From contig JAEINQ010000043.1 in assembly GCA_016342285.1 (NCBI GenBank), positions 1 through 60,546 on the forward strand: a DNA stretch of 60,546 nucleotides, written 5' to 3'. This document shows, piece after piece, positions 59,550-60,546 of this stretch; position 1 is the stretch's first letter; every line of letters starts with the position of its first letter. This DNA is from Desulfobacterales bacterium (lineage in GTDB: Bacteria > Desulfobacterota > Desulfobacteria > Desulfobacterales > JAEINQ01). The notes under the pieces are model-generated. The model was not told the DNA's origin. It was given only the letters and a program-made list of their open reading frames with translations, and searched no databases. Position numbers and translations under genes: made by a program.

Positions 59550-59806
59550 CTCCAAAGATCCTTATCAATTTTCCGTTCCCTTTTAATTATAGCATTAATT
59601 TCTTTGAATTCATCGTCGCTCCATCTGCCAAACAAGTCATCCAGGTCATCATATTCAAGCGAATATTTTTTCCCCTTCTTGAGGCCGAGGCTCTCCTTGA
59701 TGACTTCAAGGGTGAACTGGTTGATGCTTTTGCCCTGTTTCGTCGCAGCCAATTTGAGTTTTTCGGCAACCTCGGGGTCAACGCCTCGAATGGTGAGAGC
59801 CTTCAT
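59546..59806 (-). CDS. vapB: Antitoxin VapB (Arc/ribbon-helix-helix type)
   Basis: 86-aa antitoxin. N-terminal ribbon-helix-helix KALTIRGVDPEVAEKLKLAATKQGKSINQFTLEVI, here read in two pieces (residues 2-20 and 21-36), then a C-terminal toxin-binding tail with DLFGRWSDDEFKEI. ATG 59806 with AAAGGGGG upstream. Pair controlled by the promoter and inverted repeat just upstream. Confidence 0.9.
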   Translation of the reverse strand: MKALTIRGVDPEVAEKLKLAATKQGKSINQFTLEVIKESLGLKKGKKYSLEYDDLDDLFGRWSDDEFKEINAIIKRERKIDKDLWR

Positions 59807-59829
59807 AAACACCCCCTTTCTATGTTTCG

Positions 59830-59857
59830 ATATCATTATACGCTTTCAAATTGATAT
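59830..59857. promoter_or_regulatory. Candidate VapB operator
   Basis: ATATCA (59830-59835) and TGATAT (59852-59857), inverted, in the leader between the -10 box and vapB; fits autorepression by the VapBC complex. Confidence 0.5.
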
Positions 59858-59858
59858 C

Positions 59859-59887
59859 AGCATATGATGCCGAGCACGTTCTGTCAA
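59859..59887 (-). promoter_or_regulatory. Candidate sigma70 promoter of vapBC
   Basis: Minus-strand TTGACA (59882-59887), 17-bp spacer, TATGCT (59859-59864). Confidence 0.65.
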
Positions 59888-60546
59888 ACTATTTGAAATA
59901 ATAAGAAACTATGATGGCCCCGTAACAAGTCCGGATTTACCACAAAGACACAACGGGCACAGATTTGACAGACCCATAAAAAGTCATTTGAAACTTTTTA
60001 CGAAACGGTCAAACGTTTCAACGCGCACCGGATCGTCATTGTCCTTCTTCAAACCGCACCTCATCCAACTGAGTCCGCTGACGGCCCTTGCCGTCTTGTC
60101 TTCGGTTGAGAAAAAGAATTCGCATCGACACGGATCGCTGCCTTAGCCAGTGCAATTGGTCCCAGCAGGAGAGCACATACGATGCCAAAACAACCGGCAC
60201 CATTAAAAATATAATTTTATATTGAGATCCAGGTGGTTAACGGAATGAAGCAAAGGATTTTCAGAAAGGGGGAAGGCCGTCTGACTGTCACCTATTTTTT
60301 CAAAGCGTAAACGGGCATTGGACAGTCCCGTTTAAATTCGCGGTTGGAATTCACGTCCTGTAGGCATGGATTCTTTGCATACGAAGGCAGATTGATGAAA
60401 GGAGATCGGGGAAAAATCAAGGCTCTTAGCTGTTTCATATGGGTAAAACGATGCCGGCCAGGGCCAGGGGGGTGCCTTCTCGCGGCTCGGAACTGTCTGA
60501 GCCGCTTAGGGCCCGTTACCCCGGACAGAACCCAGCCCGGCCGCAA
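59888..60546. other. Window-end region with no supported gene
   Basis: No clear gene up to the edge. A minus-strand frame at 60292-60546 runs off the window and has PSYAKNPCLQDVNSNREF; the composition is not convincing and I recognise no family, so it is left uncalled. Confidence 0.4.

Noticed and set aside
60292..60546. Minus-strand 84-codon frame at the window edge
   Set aside because: No family, no ribosome binding site visible, and truncated by the edge; not enough to call a gene.

Overview
The window reads like a piece of chromosome from an anaerobic Desulfobacterota-type bacterium (Desulfosarcina or Desulfatitalea-like). This is inference: a HesB/IscA-like selenoprotein with an in-frame TGA, two TRAP transporter systems, a PleD-like cyclase, an orphan fliL and abundant modular intergenic repeats fit that group, but no rRNA or marker gene here proves it. 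Genes are dense and mostly short operons on both strands.

Layout. (1) 1-3.25 kb is the end of an integrated element: a DNA methyltransferase cut by the window edge, a HIRAN protein, a small HTH protein, a zinc-ribbon protein and a tyrosine integrase that stops about 40 bp from the 3' end of tRNA-Phe(GAA). (2) 3.5-32 kb is a housekeeping region: cyclase-family hydrolase, rsmE, an acidic repeat protein, valS, nadC plus a rhomboid-DnaJ_C fusion, a cyclase/GNAT/DUF2156 operon, lepA, leuCD, a chemoreceptor, an ndk-trmJ-FAH operon, bactofilin, fliL, an FmdB-like protein, a macrodomain protein, the selenoprotein, an enoyl-CoA hydratase, an epimerase, nitroreductases and a rhodanese-ferritin fusion. 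(3) 32.5-37.1 kb is a two-gene cassette on the minus strand: a AAA-type ATPase overlapping a 1097-aa NACHT protein that ends in an FGE/C-type-lectin-like domain. The last 40 or so residues of that domain carry the codon signature of a diversity-generating-retroelement target. This is the best candidate in the window for an unusual system. (4) 37.9-57.6 kb is a large hexuronate island: kduD, kduI, two complete TRAP systems, iclR, uxuA, uxaC, an SDR mannonate oxidoreductase, uxaE, kdgK, eda, then a nucleotidyltransferase, a galacturonokinase-like GHMP kinase and a cupin. (5) 57.7-60.5 kb holds a small ATPase, a decayed nucleoside phosphorylase and a VapBC pair.

How the genes work together. TRAP systems import uronates. 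UxaC isomerises galacturonate and glucuronate. UxaE converts tagaturonate to fructuronate, which replaces the UxaB/UxaA branch. The SDR and UxuA give KDG, KduI/KduD feed unsaturated uronates to the same KDG pool, and KdgK and Eda give pyruvate and glyceraldehyde-3-phosphate. An IclR regulator sits inside the cluster, and a truncated copy of its promoter and N-terminus lies in front of eda.

Intergenic space is full of repeats: a 140-175 bp element with terminal inverted repeats (R1), a modular hairpin-rich family (R2), and 8-9 bp tandem arrays. One R1 copy ends exactly where a second vapC gene has lost its 5' half.
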